The position numbers were made by a program, and so were the translations under genes. Source: Erythroxylum novogranatense (Eukaryota; Streptophyta; Magnoliopsida; Malpighiales; Erythroxylaceae). From it: a stretch of DNA of 64,000 nt. The stretch spans positions 80,278,964 through 80,342,963 of the forward strand of contig CM057228.1 of NCBI GenBank assembly GCA_029891385.1, given 5' to 3'. Below, in pieces: positions 11,071 to 20,927 of this stretch. Below the pieces are notes generated by a model. The model saw only the letters and a program-made list of their open reading frames with translations. It was not told where the DNA came from and made no database searches. Position 1 is the first letter of the stretch. Every line of letters starts with the position of its first letter.

Positions 11071-11463
11071 GGCAGCGTCTGTAGGACTCTAGCTCCCGTG
11101 ATAGATTTTCCTGCCGTGCGAGGGCGTGATCAAGTGAAGCGATGGCACACAGGTCTGTCAGCTGGGGCGATTTTTGGGGATGACCTAGTATAGACGTTTT
11201 TATCAGTTTCCTTTTTGGGTTATTATATTGAGACTTTAGGGGACTGATAGACTTGTCTATATTTTGGATTGATTTTAGGAAATGAAAGATTATTATTGTT
11301 GTTTTAAATTTTAGTGATTTGCATATTGCGGTTTAATTGTATTGATGCCATGCGAGTTTTTAGCGATAGTTTCGTGAGTAGCACTTCCTTGCTGTGGGTG
11401 GGATATGTGCCGGAACGACCCACGGGTGTCCCGGTGCGTACCCTACGGTAAGGGGGCGCTACA

Positions 11464-11719
11464 TTTAGGGAGAGGGAGCTTTATGCCAAATTCAACAAAT
11501 GTGAATTTTGGCTACATGAAGTGGTCTTCCTTGGTCATATTATTTTTGAAAATGGGGTGCATGTAGATCCAAAGAAAGTTGAAGCAGTAGTGAATTGGCA
11601 TGCCCCGACAATAATGACAGAAGTGAGGAGTTTTCTCGATCTAGCAGGCTATTATAGGAGATTCATGGAGGGATTCTCCATGATTGCTTCTCCACTAACC
11701 AGGTTATTAAGAAAGAATC
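11464..11719 (+). pseudogene. pol: RT connection region of element A
   Basis: Continues RT from 8626 across solo LTR b: [16 protein letters not shown], then [13 protein letters not shown] and [15 protein letters not shown], the end of RT and the tether before RNase H. It is open here but cut by insertion of element C after LLRKN. Confidence 0.9.
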
Positions 11720-12134
11720 TGTTGGACCCCACTGCCGGACCCCAACATCGGACATGAGAGCGTGATACTGTATGCGTGGGATGAAACCTGTTAATTTAAC
11801 AATTTTAGAAAATGACCCTCAGAAACTCGATGGGCCCACATAAAACAAATTTGAAACAAAGACCCGCGGAAGATTAATGGGCCTACTGGAAAACAAACTT
11901 GAAACTTGCTTTCATGTGATTTAAATAAACAAATCCATAACTCATGCTGCAAAAGATGAGTTTCATAAAGCGTTAAGAACATCTCAAACCAAATTACAAC
12001 TTTGAGTTCAAGAGCCAAAAATACAAAATACTCTTGAACCAACCATACTTGAAATGTAACTAAAGCATAAAAATAAACATGACAAAATGGAGTGCTGTCG
12101 TAACTCGTGACTCACTCGGTCTCTTGCTCGTCAC

Positions 12135-13524
12135 CTGAATGGGGGAGATTAGAGGGGGTGAGCTAAAAAGCTCGTGGGATCATATTCATAATATAGCAAT
12201 AAGCAAAAGTATTCAAAAATAACTCATTGCCGTGATAGTTGTTGAAATCATAGCGATTGAACATGCATGAGTCATTATCTTGAAATATGCTTGATTCTTG
12301 AACAATTCGTGATGTATGATTCATAATAACAAATCATAAACACATAGCATAACATAATGGTTTGGGTTGTCCCTGGTTCATGACGTACTACACATGCCAT
12401 CGAAATGTTGATGTGTAGACGTAGTTTCGTGAGGGAATCCTTGTGAGAAACCCTGTGCCACTAGCGGGCAGGCGGGAGAAGTCTTTTCGTGAGTCAATGT
12501 GCACTTGACTATTCGTGAGGGACACCGCAAACCCACATAAATATGCATGATTCATGTTCTTGTAAATTTGTTTGCCAAACTGGCACTTGCTTGTAATCTT
12601 GCTTGTCATATATTCGTAAACATGATTTCATGTACATGTATTCTTGAAAGGAGAAAAACCCCTTTTGGAAACCTTTTCATAATTCATGAATGCAAATCAT
12701 ATAACAACCTATAATCATTCATAATAGTATGTAATGCAATCGTGGATGATGCACTTTAAATGCATTAAATCTTTCTTAAGTTGAACAAAACAATGAGTGA
12801 CTTATTTACTCTATTATAAACATGAACCCACCTGATTTCCTTGCTTGTTTTTGCCTAGGAATGAGTTTCCTCTTGAGCCTCTTGATCCTCTTGCCTCACT
12901 TGATCTCCTAAAATAAGAACCAAAATCTCATTTAATAACTCATGCTGAAACAATATTTCCATTCTTAACTTCCATCCAAAATTTCATATCCTTAGAAACT
13001 GATTCATAACTTCATCACTTCAATAACTTGTAGATCTATGTCTCTAGTTTACAACGCCTCAAAAATCACCTCAAAAGGACTTCTGTAACAAAAGATATGC
13101 TCCAATTACTAAAAACATCATTGTTGGAAAAACTGGCCTCGCCGCGATGAGGCTCGCTGTCATGGCGGCGAAGCTAACTGCACGCCATGGCGTCTTGGTT
13201 TGGCACGTCCCGACGCGGCCCTTTCAAGACGTCGCGGCGGCTGCGGCCTCACGCATGTCGAGACGTGCAGACGGGAGGGTCGACTCCCGAACCCAGATTT
13301 CGACAATTTTCAACCCTTAATCCTTCCCTTTCTCAACTACAACACATCTAACCCTTGAATCAAGTTCTCTACTTCCTTTTCTAACTCATTCTAACACCAA
13401 AAACACAAAAACCCATGGATTTCTACCAAGTTTTCCCATAAACCCTAAACCAACGTTTCCTACTTATTTCATGCAAATCTAGGGTTTAAAGCATTCTAAA
13501 CAAGAAGAACAATTGTTTACATAC
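12135..13524 (-). other. Probable LTR intron, element C 3' LTR
   Basis: On the minus strand: donor CCCAG|GTATGTAA at 13524 and acceptor CTCCCCCATTCAG at 12135, 1390 nt. The hairpin GAGCT-TTTT-AGCTC (12160-12173) followed by ACCCCC precedes the acceptor, and the following exon starts GTGACGAGCAAGAG, like element A. Confidence 0.5.
13139..13290 (-). repeat. CpG-rich patch, long form, element C 3' LTR
   Basis: GC-rich block with GCCGCGATG, CATGGCGGCG, CGCCATGGCG and GACGTCGCGGCGG words. In the 5' LTR the aligned place (about 20240-20272) keeps only its outer edges, so roughly 110 bp differ between the two copies. Confidence 0.75.
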
Positions 13525-13924
13525 CTGGGAAAGCTTCAAATCCGTCGAAAAACGCCTGAATCTAGCTTCCTCTTTTCTCTTCTTCTTCTCCTCTCCCTAC
13601 GACCTTCTCTTCTCTTTTTCTCTTCTTCTTATTCTTCTTTTCCTTTCTTTCTTTTCTTTTCTTCTTTTAATTCCTTAAGCCTACATGAAAGAGCAAAGAC
13701 TATAATGCCCCTCCATGCAAACCTAAAACCTCTTACCCTTAAGTGCCTTGCCCATTTTGCCCTCATACAAATCTACTCTTCCATAACCATTTATTCCACA
13801 CTAATCTCAAATAATTCTTAATTTTCCTCTAATACCTTCAATGAAATCAAACTAAACAACAATTAATACAATCAAATTAATTTATACTTAATAACATCAA
13901 GAAAAACAAATTTGGGGCCCAACA

Positions 13925-13941
13925 TTTCTTCCCCTCTTAAA
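13925..13941 (-). promoter_or_regulatory. Polypurine tract of element C
   Basis: On the minus strand AAGAGGGGAAGAAA directly abuts the LTR start TGTTGG. It primes plus-strand DNA in this family. Just upstream is TTCGAGGACAAAATTT, a signature also seen at the 3' ends of elements A and F. Confidence 0.85.
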
Positions 13942-13959
13942 AGAAATTTTGTCCTCGAA

Positions 13960-14431
13960 ATTTACCTGAATCATCGAAAAGACTTGGATACTTCTCCTTC
14001 ATAAGGTCCAATGGTTCCCACATGGCTTCTTCCATCGAATGGTTCCTCCACGTAACCTTAACTACCGAATCGTCTTATTCACGAGGACCTTTTCCTTGGT
14101 GTCCAAGATCTCTCTTGGATTTCCTCATAACTCAAGTCGTCTCTTAATCGAACCTCTCAAACTCGAATGACATGAGAAGGATCGATCTGTACCTCCTCAG
14201 CATGGAAACATGAAAAACATCATGAATCTGAGACAACTCTGGCGGCAACGCCAACCTGTAAGCTAAAGGTCCGATCCTCTCAAGAATCTCATACGGACCT
14301 ACATATCTTGGACTCAACTTGCCTTTCTTGCCAAATCTCATTACTCCCTTCCAAGGAGACGTCTTGAGAAATACTTTCTCACTAACTTCATACTCCATCT
14401 CCTTCCGATGAGCATCAGTGTAACTCTTCAT
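13960..14431 (-). pseudogene. pol: Integrase C-terminus and chromodomain of element C
   Basis: The open part (14144-14431) has the integrase C-terminal signature: [28 protein letters not shown] and [20 protein letters not shown]. Downstream to about 13960 a chromodomain is recognisable by comparison with element A (the stretch equivalent to RNHSVEEATWEPL) but is frameshifted. Chromodomains direct integration to modified chromatin. A frame change near 14434 separates this from the integrase core. Confidence 0.85.
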
Positions 14432-14437
14432 CCTATC

Positions 14438-15859
14438 CTAAGCTGCCTTAAGTCGCTGCTTAACCAGATTGACTTTATCAACAATCATCTGGATCAATTC
14501 TGGTCCTACCAGTTTCCTCTCCCATTCTTCGTCCCAGCATATAGGAGTTCTACACCTCCCTCCATACAATACCTCAGATAGAGCCATCTGAATGCTCGAA
14601 TGGTACGAATTGTTATAAGCAAATTCGACCAAAGGCAATTGCTCATCCCAAGTTCCCTTGAAATCCAACACACATGCCCTGAGCATTCCCTCAAGTGTCC
14701 GAATGGTCCTCTCAGATTGACCATCCATCTGAGGGTGAAATGTCGTACTAAAATACAGCTTAGTACCTAAAGCTTCCTGCAAGCTTCCCCAGAATCTCGA
14801 AGTAAACCGAGGATCCCTATCAGAAACTATGGAATCTGGAATCCCGTGCAACCTCACTACCTCGTCAATGTACTTCTTGGCTAGCATAAGCAACGAATCA
14901 GTCTGCTTGATTGCCAGAAAATGGGCTAACTTCGTCAACCTATCCACAATAACCCATATGGCATCATGCTTCCTGCTGGTCTTGGGCAAACCCATCAAAA
15001 AATCCATGGTTACTCTTTGCCACTTCCACTCAGGAATGGACAATGGCCTTAACTTGCCTGAAGGTGCCTGGTGTTCAGCCTTGACTTGCTGACACACGAG
15101 ACACTTATTGACATACTTTGCTTCATCCCTCTTCATGCCCTTCCACCAGAAATGCTCTCTCAAATCTCTCAGACATCCCGGTGCTACTGGTGCATGACAT
15201 AAGCGCGCATTGTGTGCCTCATCCAAAATCTCATCCTTAACCTCCTTGCTATCTGGAATACAAAGTCTGTCCCCCACTGTCATGAGTCCATCCTCTCTCA
15301 CTACTACCTCAAAAACTTTACCATTCTGAATTTCCTCCCTAAGCTTGCTCAACTCTGCATCCTGTGCCTGCAACTCCCTAACCTTCTCCTGGAGTATAGG
15401 CCTCACTCTGAAATTAGCTAGGAGGCAATTTGGTTCCTCCTGCCTCAAGCTTATCTTAAGCTTGGCCATCTCTTCCAATAAAGGAAGATAAACTGTCTGA
15501 ACATGAGCAATGGAAGACTTCCTGCTCAAGGCATCAGCTACTACATTCGCTTTGACTAGATGGTACTCAATCAACAAATCATAGTCCTTGAGTAACTCAA
15601 TCCACCTTCTCTGCCTTAAATTCAATTCCTTCTGACTCAGTAAGTACTTGAGACTCTTGTGATCTGTAAAGATCCTTTTCTGAACCCCATATAGATAATG
15701 CCTCCAAATCTTCAAGGTAAAGATCACTGCTGCCAACTCCAAATCATGAGTCGGATAATTCAGCTCATACTGCTTCAGTTGCCTTGAAGCAGAAGCTATC
15801 ACCCTGTCTCCTTGCATCAATACACAACCTAGACCCTTCCTCGAGGCATCATCAGACAT
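14438..15859 (-). CDS. pol: RNase H and integrase core of element C (open, 473 codons, not a full gene)
   Basis: Longest pol frame in the window. RNase H spans about residues 1-113: [31 protein letters not shown] and DALSRK supply the acidic residues. The integrase zinc-binding part has H216, H222, C253 and C256. The core has D286 ([10 protein letters not shown]), D347 (SDRDPRF) and E383 (GQSERT), with exactly 35 residues between the last two, the D,D35E pattern. Catalytic residues are therefore intact, although the spacing of the two zinc His residues is off the usual form. No start codon of its own is implied; in the family this is the middle of a polyprotein. The frame ends near the integrase C-terminus. 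Confidence 0.85.
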   Translation of the reverse strand: MSDDASRKGLGCVLMQGDRVIASASRQLKQYELNYPTHDLELAAVIFTLKIWRHYLYGVQKRIFTDHKSLKYLLSQKELNLRQRRWIELLKDYDLLIEYHLVKANVVADALSRKSSIAHVQTVYLPLLEEMAKLKISLRQEEPNCLLANFRVRPILQEKVRELQAQDAELSKLREEIQNGKVFEVVVREDGLMTVGDRLCIPDSKEVKDEILDEAHNARLCHAPVAPGCLRDLREHFWWKGMKRDEAKYVNKCLVCQQVKAEHQAPSGKLRPLSIPEWKWQRVTMDFLMGLPKTSRKHDAIWVIVDRLTKLAHFLAIKQTDSLLMLAKKYIDEVVRLHGIPDSIVSDRDPRFTSRFWGSLQEALGTKLYFSTTFHPQMDGQSERTIRTLEGMLRACVLDFKGTWDEQLPLVEFAYNNSYHSSIQMALSEVLYGGRCRTPICWDEEWERKLVGPELIQMIVDKVNLVKQRLKAA

Positions 15860-16950
15860 CGATAGCCCTCATCACCAGAAGGCAAAATCAGCACTGGAGC
15901 GCTTGTCAACCTGTGCTTGAGCTCCTCAAAGCTCTTCTGGCACTCATCAGTCTAGTCAAACTTCTGACTCTTCCTCAATAACTTGGTCATTGGAGCAGCT
16001 ATCATGGAGAATCCTTCTACAAACCTCCTGTAGTAACCTCGCTGCACCCCCGAAAACTTCTCACCTCATCCTTTGCCTTAGGTGCATGCCAATTCACTAC
16101 TGTTTCAACTTTCCTCGGATCAACACGAACACCATCCTGCGAAATCACATGCCCAAGGTATGTCACCTCATGAAGCCAAAACTCACACTTGCTAAAATTG
16201 GCATAAAGCTCTCTCTCCCTAAGAGTCTGCAATACAATCCTGAGATGCTCCTCATGTTCTTCTTCACTATTGGAATACACCAGAATGTCATCTATAAACA
16301 CTATGACAAACTGATCCAGAAACTCCTTGAAGACCCAATTCATGAGATCCATGAAAGCAGCTGGAGCATTGGTCAAGCCGAATGGCATAACCAAAAACTC
16401 ATAATGCCCATAACGGTCCTCGAATCTTTGTCTTGCTTACATCAGACTCCTTGATTCTGAGCTGATGATAGCCTGACCTGAGATCAATCTTGGAAAAGAC
16501 CCGTGCTCCCTGCAGCTGATCAAACAGATCATCTATCTATGACAACGGATACTTGTTCTTAACTGTCACCTTGTTGAGTTTCCGATAGTCAATGCACATC
16601 CGCCATGATTCATCCTTCTTCTTAACAAACAGAACTGGTGCTCCCCAAGGAGACAAACTCGGCTTGACATACCCCTTCTCTAATAGTTCCTCTAACTGTT
16701 CCTTAAGCTCCCTCAACTCAACTGGAGCCATCCTGTACGGCGGTATTGAAATAGGCGCGGTTTCGAGAATCAAGTCAATGGCAAACTCGATTTCCCTCAC
16801 CGACGGCAAACCTAGCAATTCATCTGGGAACACATCTGGAAACTCCCTCATAATCGAGAAATCCTCTAACTTTCCTTCATGCACATCGGCATCCACAACA
16901 TGCGCCAAGAAAGCTTCACATCCCTGGCCCATCATCCTTTCAGCTAACAT
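15860..16950 (-). pseudogene. pol: Reverse transcriptase of element C, frameshifted
   Basis: The N-terminal part (16537-16950) runs from [20 protein letters not shown] through [14 protein letters not shown] to [19 protein letters not shown] and ends at a stop. The middle (about 16395-16536) is out of frame. The palm (16017-16394) has [17 protein letters not shown], the catalytic [14 protein letters not shown] and [18 protein letters not shown] further frameshift falls near 16040 before the RNase H frame. Inactive as it stands. Confidence 0.88.
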
Positions 16951-17258
16951 AGCTTAAATCAGTCTTGGTGAGGGTGTCTTCCTGTCTCCTCTGAAGATCA
17001 CCTTCTCACCATTGCCCAGATCAAACTATACCTCTTTCTGACCACAATCCAGCTTGGCCAGATACTTCTCCATAGTATCCATCCCCAAGATAACATCTAA
17101 CCCTCTAAGGTCTAGCAGTAGTAAGTCCACTACCAATCTAGCACCATCAACGAAAAGCTTACACTGCTCATACACCTGACTGATCACCACATTCCTCCCT
17201 AGAGGATTACTAACAATCAAAGGCCTATCCAAAGGCACAGAAGTCACACCATGTAATG
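16951..17258 (-). pseudogene. pol: Protease C-terminal part of element C
   Basis: Open segment 17026-17247 has PLGRNVVISQVYEQC, ARLVVDLLLLDLRGLDVILG and DTMEKYLAKLDCG, the region between the DSGSTHSF active site and RT. A frameshift near 17255 separates it from the active site at the end of the gag frame, and a stop near 17024 separates it from RT. Confidence 0.85.
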
Positions 17259-18653
17259 CTATGCTTGTAGAAAAAAAGAATGCGTGGAACCAGAATCAAT
17301 CAAAACAAATACTGTTGAATCAAATAACTGAGCCATACCCGTGACAACCTCAGGTGCGGCTGCAACTTCCTCCCTGGTCATGGCAAACACTCTTGCCGAC
17401 GCCTGACCCCTTGGCCTTCCTGGAGGAATAGCCTTCCTTGCAGTCCCAGAGCTGCCTACCTCAGTAATTGGCCTGGTTCCCACTGTCTCTGCATGCCTTA
17501 GAGCTTGAAACTGCGACCCCTCTTGTCTCGGTGCCTGTAGACAATACTTGGCTATATGTCCCTTCTCTCCGTATCTAAAACAAAATTCAAGTGACCTGAG
17601 GCACTCTCCCTGGTGATATTTCCCACACTGATCACATAAGGGGTGGGTGAACCAGCTCCTTCCAGCTCTACCGGTACCTCCCACATTAGAGGCTTGCCCT
17701 GATACTGCCCTCACCTGCTTGTTCCTGGTAGCCCCACTGCTACCCACTTCACTATGACTATGAGAGCTCCTTGTGCTCCTCTCAGGCAATGGAGCGCTAG
17801 TACCCTTCCTGAAAGTCTGCTCCCTGTTCTTCCTCTTCTTGTTCGCTTCATTTCTAATATTCTCCAGCTTCTCAGCCTGGAGAGCAGCATCCACCAACTG
17901 CTGGTAGTCACAGAAATTGTGAATCAGGACTTTCTCCCTGATCCCCAAGTGAAGACCTCCTTCAAACTTACGACACTTGTCTTCCTCTATTGCCACAATG
18001 TTAGCTGCATAATGAGAAAGCTGAGTGAACTTCAACTCATACTCGCTCACACTCATGTCCCTTTGCATAAGATTCAGAAATTCCCTAGCCTTATCTTGCA
18101 CATAGACTCTGGAGAGATACTTCTTTTTGAACACTTCCACAAAGTCCCTCCATGTCAGCACCGGTGGCACAACCTGACTGTGAGACACTGACTCCCACCA
18201 ATGCAGTGCATCACCCTGCAACAAACTGACTGCATAGTCTAACTTCTCCTCATCTGTGCATCTCATCTGAACTAGAACCCTCTCGGTCCTCTTCAACCAA
18301 GCTTCAGCCTCTTCTGGAGTTGTAGTCCCACTGAAATCCACAGCCCCAAACTTACGGAGCTTGTCATACTGCCCACTCCTGTCTATTGGAGCTTGCATCG
18401 AAATCTGAGATCTCTGACCTATGGCATACGTAAAAGCCTGAGCAAAGGCTTGAAAGAAACTCGGATCCATAGGAGTTCCCTGAGGCATAGGAGGAGGCGG
18501 AGGAGGCACTTCTTGTTGCAAACTAGGTGCCTTTGAAATCGGAACAGAATGTGTCCCGGCATCCTGAGGAATATGGGATTCATTCGTACTCCCTTGACGA
18601 GAATGAGATTGAGTCATAGCTCCCCGAGTTCTCCTTCGAGGTGGCATGTTCAC
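17259..18653 (-). CDS. gag: gag and protease active site of element C (464 codons)
   Basis: Best-kept gag in the window. A basic N-terminus (MNMPPRRRTRG) is followed by a Pro-rich stretch (residues 49-57) and the capsid-like domain from about 95 to 265 (EEAEAWLKRTERVL at 114; HWWESV at 151; MQRDMSVSEYELKFTQL at 196). A basic linker follows, then a zinc knuckle at C340, C343, H347, C351. A second knuckle has C358, H366 and C371 but Tyr at 361 in place of Cys. The frame runs on into the protease, ending just after DSGSTHSF (453-460), where a frameshift truncates it. The ATG at 18653 is about 150 bp inside the PBS, usual for this group. Confidence 0.88.
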   Translation of the reverse strand: MNMPPRRRTRGAMTQSHSRQGSTNESHIPQDAGTHSVPISKAPSLQQEVPPPPPPMPQGTPMDPSFFQAFAQAFTYAIGQRSQISMQAPIDRSGQYDKLRKFGAVDFSGTTTPEEAEAWLKRTERVLVQMRCTDEEKLDYAVSLLQGDALHWWESVSHSQVVPPVLTWRDFVEVFKKKYLSRVYVQDKAREFLNLMQRDMSVSEYELKFTQLSHYAANIVAIEEDKCRKFEGGLHLGIREKVLIHNFCDYQQLVDAALQAEKLENIRNEANKKRKNREQTFRKGTSAPLPERSTRSSHSHSEVGSSGATRNKQVRAVSGQASNVGGTGRAGRSWFTHPLCDQCGKYHQGECLRSLEFCFRYGEKGHIAKYCLQAPRQEGSQFQALRHAETVGTRPITEVGSSGTARKAIPPGRPRGQASARVFAMTREEVAAAPEVVTGMAQLFDSTVFVLIDSGSTHSFFLQA

Positions 18654-18793
18654 TCCTTGAATAGAAAACCATTGAAAACTTCAGTTCAAGTAAGACAAGT
18701 TTCAAAATATGCAAAAACAGTTCCTATCGTGTAAAACAATGCAAGTTATTTCTTGAAAACAATGTCATGCAGCCCTAGATCAAAAACCTAGGC

Positions 18794-18805
18794 GCTCTAA
18801 TACCA
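18794..18805 (-). promoter_or_regulatory. Primer binding site of element C
   Basis: On the minus strand TGGTATTAGAGC, five bases after the LTR end. It differs by one C-to-T change from the initiator-Met site TGGTATCAGAGC. Confidence 0.88.
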
Positions 18806-18810
18806 TAACA

Positions 18811-20922
18811 TGTTGGACCCCGCTGTCGGAGCCAACCATCAGACATGAGAGCGTGATACTGTATGCGTGGGATGAAACCTGTTAATTTAACAATTTCGGA
18901 AAACGACCCTCGGAAACTCGATGGGCCCACATGAAACAAATTTGAAACAAAGACCCGCGGAAGATTAATGGGCCTGCTGGAAAACAAACTTAAAACCTGC
19001 TTTCATGTGATTTAAATAAACAAATCCATAATTCATGCTCCAAAAGATGAGTTTCATAAAGCGTTAAGAACGTCTCAAACCAAATTACAACTTTGAGTTC
19101 AAGAGCCAAAAATACAAAATACTCTTGAACCAACCATACTTGAAATGTAACTAAAGCATAAAAATAAACATGACAAAATGGAGTGCTGCCGTAACTCGTG
19201 ACTAACTCGGTCTCTTACTCTTCACCTGAATGGGGGAGATTAGAGGGGGGTGAGCTAAAAAGCTCGTAGGATCATATTCATAATATAGCAATAAGCAAAA
19301 GTATTCAAAAATAACTCATTACCGTGATACTTGTTGAAATCATAGCGATTGAACATGCATGAGTCATTATCTTGAAATATGCTTGATTCTTAAACAATTC
19401 GTGATACATGATTCATAATAACAAATCATAAACACATAACATAACATAATGGTTTGGGTTGTCCCTGGTTCATGACGAACTACACATGCCATCGAAATGT
19501 TAATGTGTAGACGTAGTTTCGTGAGGGAAACCTTGTGAGAAACCCTGTGCCACTAGCGGGCAGGCGGGAGAAGCCTTTTCGTGAGTCAATGTGCACTTGA
19601 CTATTCGTGAGGGACACTGCAAACACAAATAAATATGCATGATTCATGTTCTTGTAAACTTGTTTGCCAAACTGGCACTTGCTTGTAAACTTGCTTGTAA
19701 TCTTGCTTGTCATATATTCGTGAACATGATTTCATGTATATGTATTCTTGAAAGGAGAAAAACCCCTTTTGGAAACCTTTTCAGAATTCATGAATGCAAA
19801 TCATATAACAACCTATAATCATTCATAATAGTATGTAATGCAATCGTGGATGATGCACTTTAAATGCATTAAATCTTTCTTGAGTTGAACAAAACAATGA
19901 GTGACTTATTTACTCTATTATAAACATGAACCCACCTGATTTCCTTGCTTTTTCTTTCCTAGGAATGAGTTTCCTCTTGAGCCTCTTGATCCTCTTGCCT
20001 CACTTGATCTCCTAAAATAAGAACCAAAATCTCATTTAATAACTCATGCTGAAACAATATTTCCATTCTTAACTTCCATCCAAAATTTCATATCCTTAGA
20101 AACTGATTCATAACTTCATCACTTCACAAAACTTGTAGATCTATGTCTCTAGTTTACAACGCCTCAAAAATCACCTCAAAAGGACTTCTGTAACAAAAGA
20201 TATGGTCCAATTACTAAAAACATCATTGCTGGAAAAACTGGCCTTGCCGCGACGTGCGGACGGGAGGGTTGACTCCCGAACCCAGATTTTGACATTTTTC
20301 AACCCTTAATCCTTCCCTTTCTCAACTACAACACATCTAACCCTTGAATCAAGTTCTCTACTTCCTTTTCTAACTCATTCTAACACCAAAAACATCAACA
20401 ACACAAAAACCCATGGATTTCTACCAAGTTTTCCCATAAACCCTAAACCAACGTTTCCTACTCATTTCATGCAAATCTAGGGTTTAAAGCATTCTAAACA
20501 AGAAGAACAATCGTTTACATACCTAGGAAAGCTTCAAATCCATCGAAAAATGCCTGAATCTAGCTTCCTCTTTTCTCTTCTTCTTCTCCTCTCCCTACGA
20601 CTTTCTCTTCTCTTTTTCTCTTCTTCTTATTCTTCTTTTCCTTTCTTTCTTTTCTTTTCTTCTTTTAATTCCTTAGGCCTACATGAAAGAGCAAAGACTA
20701 TAATGCCCCTCCATGCAAACCTAAAACCTCTTACCCTTAAGTGCCTTGCCCATTTTGCCCTCATACAAATCTACTCTTCCATAACCATTTATTCCACACT
20801 AATCTCAAATAATTCTTAATTTTCCTCTAATACCTTCATTGAAATCAAACTAAACAATAATTAATACAATCAAATTAATTCATACTTAATAACATCAAGA
20901 AAAACAAATTTGGGGCCCAACA
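18811..20922 (-). repeat. 5' LTR of element C
   Basis: Pairs with 11720-13924. About 93 bp shorter, mainly because most of the CpG-rich patch is missing around 20250. Contains a probable intron (19226-20522). No gene; the ORF at 20550-20819 is the spurious counterpart of that in the other LTR. Confidence 0.95.
19226..20522 (-). other. Probable LTR intron, element C 5' LTR
   Basis: On the minus strand: donor CCTAG|GTATGTAA at 20522 and acceptor CCCCCATTCAG at 19226, 1297 nt. The GAGCT/AGCTC hairpin at 19252-19265 is kept. The intron is shorter than in the 3' LTR because the CpG patch lies inside it. Confidence 0.5.
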
Positions 20923-20927
20923 AAATC

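Larger units (their letters stand above)
8627..11463 (+). mobile_element. Solo LTR b of a B/F-related chromovirus
   Basis: Begins TGTAACATCC, ends GGCGCTACA, with a perfect TSD (tttag, 8622-8626 and 11464-11468). Same family group as solo LTR a but in the opposite orientation. It holds TATATAAA at 9229, a CpG-rich patch (9600-9850), a short (AT)n run at 10164, a pair of direct repeats around CCCAGAGGGCTCTCCTA (10678, 10728), a probable intron (10323-11070) and the branched fold (11000-11050). No PBS or coding domain is present. Confidence 0.95.
11720..13924 (-). repeat. 3' LTR of element C
   Basis: Very similar to 18811-20922. Ends TGTTGG/CCCAACA. It holds the longer form of the CpG-rich patch (about 13139-13290), of which most is missing from the 5' LTR. 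A CT-rich tract (13560-13680) lies near the promoter end. No gene is present; the ORF at 13513-13821 is spurious and recurs in the other LTR. Confidence 0.95.
11720..20922 (-). mobile_element. Element C: complete-layout chromovirus (Tekay/Del-like), defective
   Basis: 9.2 kb with LTRs 11720-13924 and 18811-20922, PPT, chromodomain region, integrase, RNase H, RT, protease, gag and PBS on the minus strand. The TSD is gaatc (11715-11719) against aaatc (20923-20927), one mismatch. All domains are present in canonical order, but frameshifts and stops interrupt pol. It is inserted in the RT/RNase H tether of element A in the opposite orientation. Confidence 0.95.

Noticed and set aside
8627..11463. 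Solo LTR b as one half of a large element with solo LTR a (4825-7701)
   Set aside because: They are in opposite orientation, have different TSDs (tttag, catct) and the sequence between them is element A RT.
13513..13821. Open frame of 102 codons rich in Ser, Phe and Leu
   Set aside because: It is the CT-rich promoter-side tract of the element C LTR read in frame; the same frame occurs in the other LTR (20550-20819). No protein family fits.
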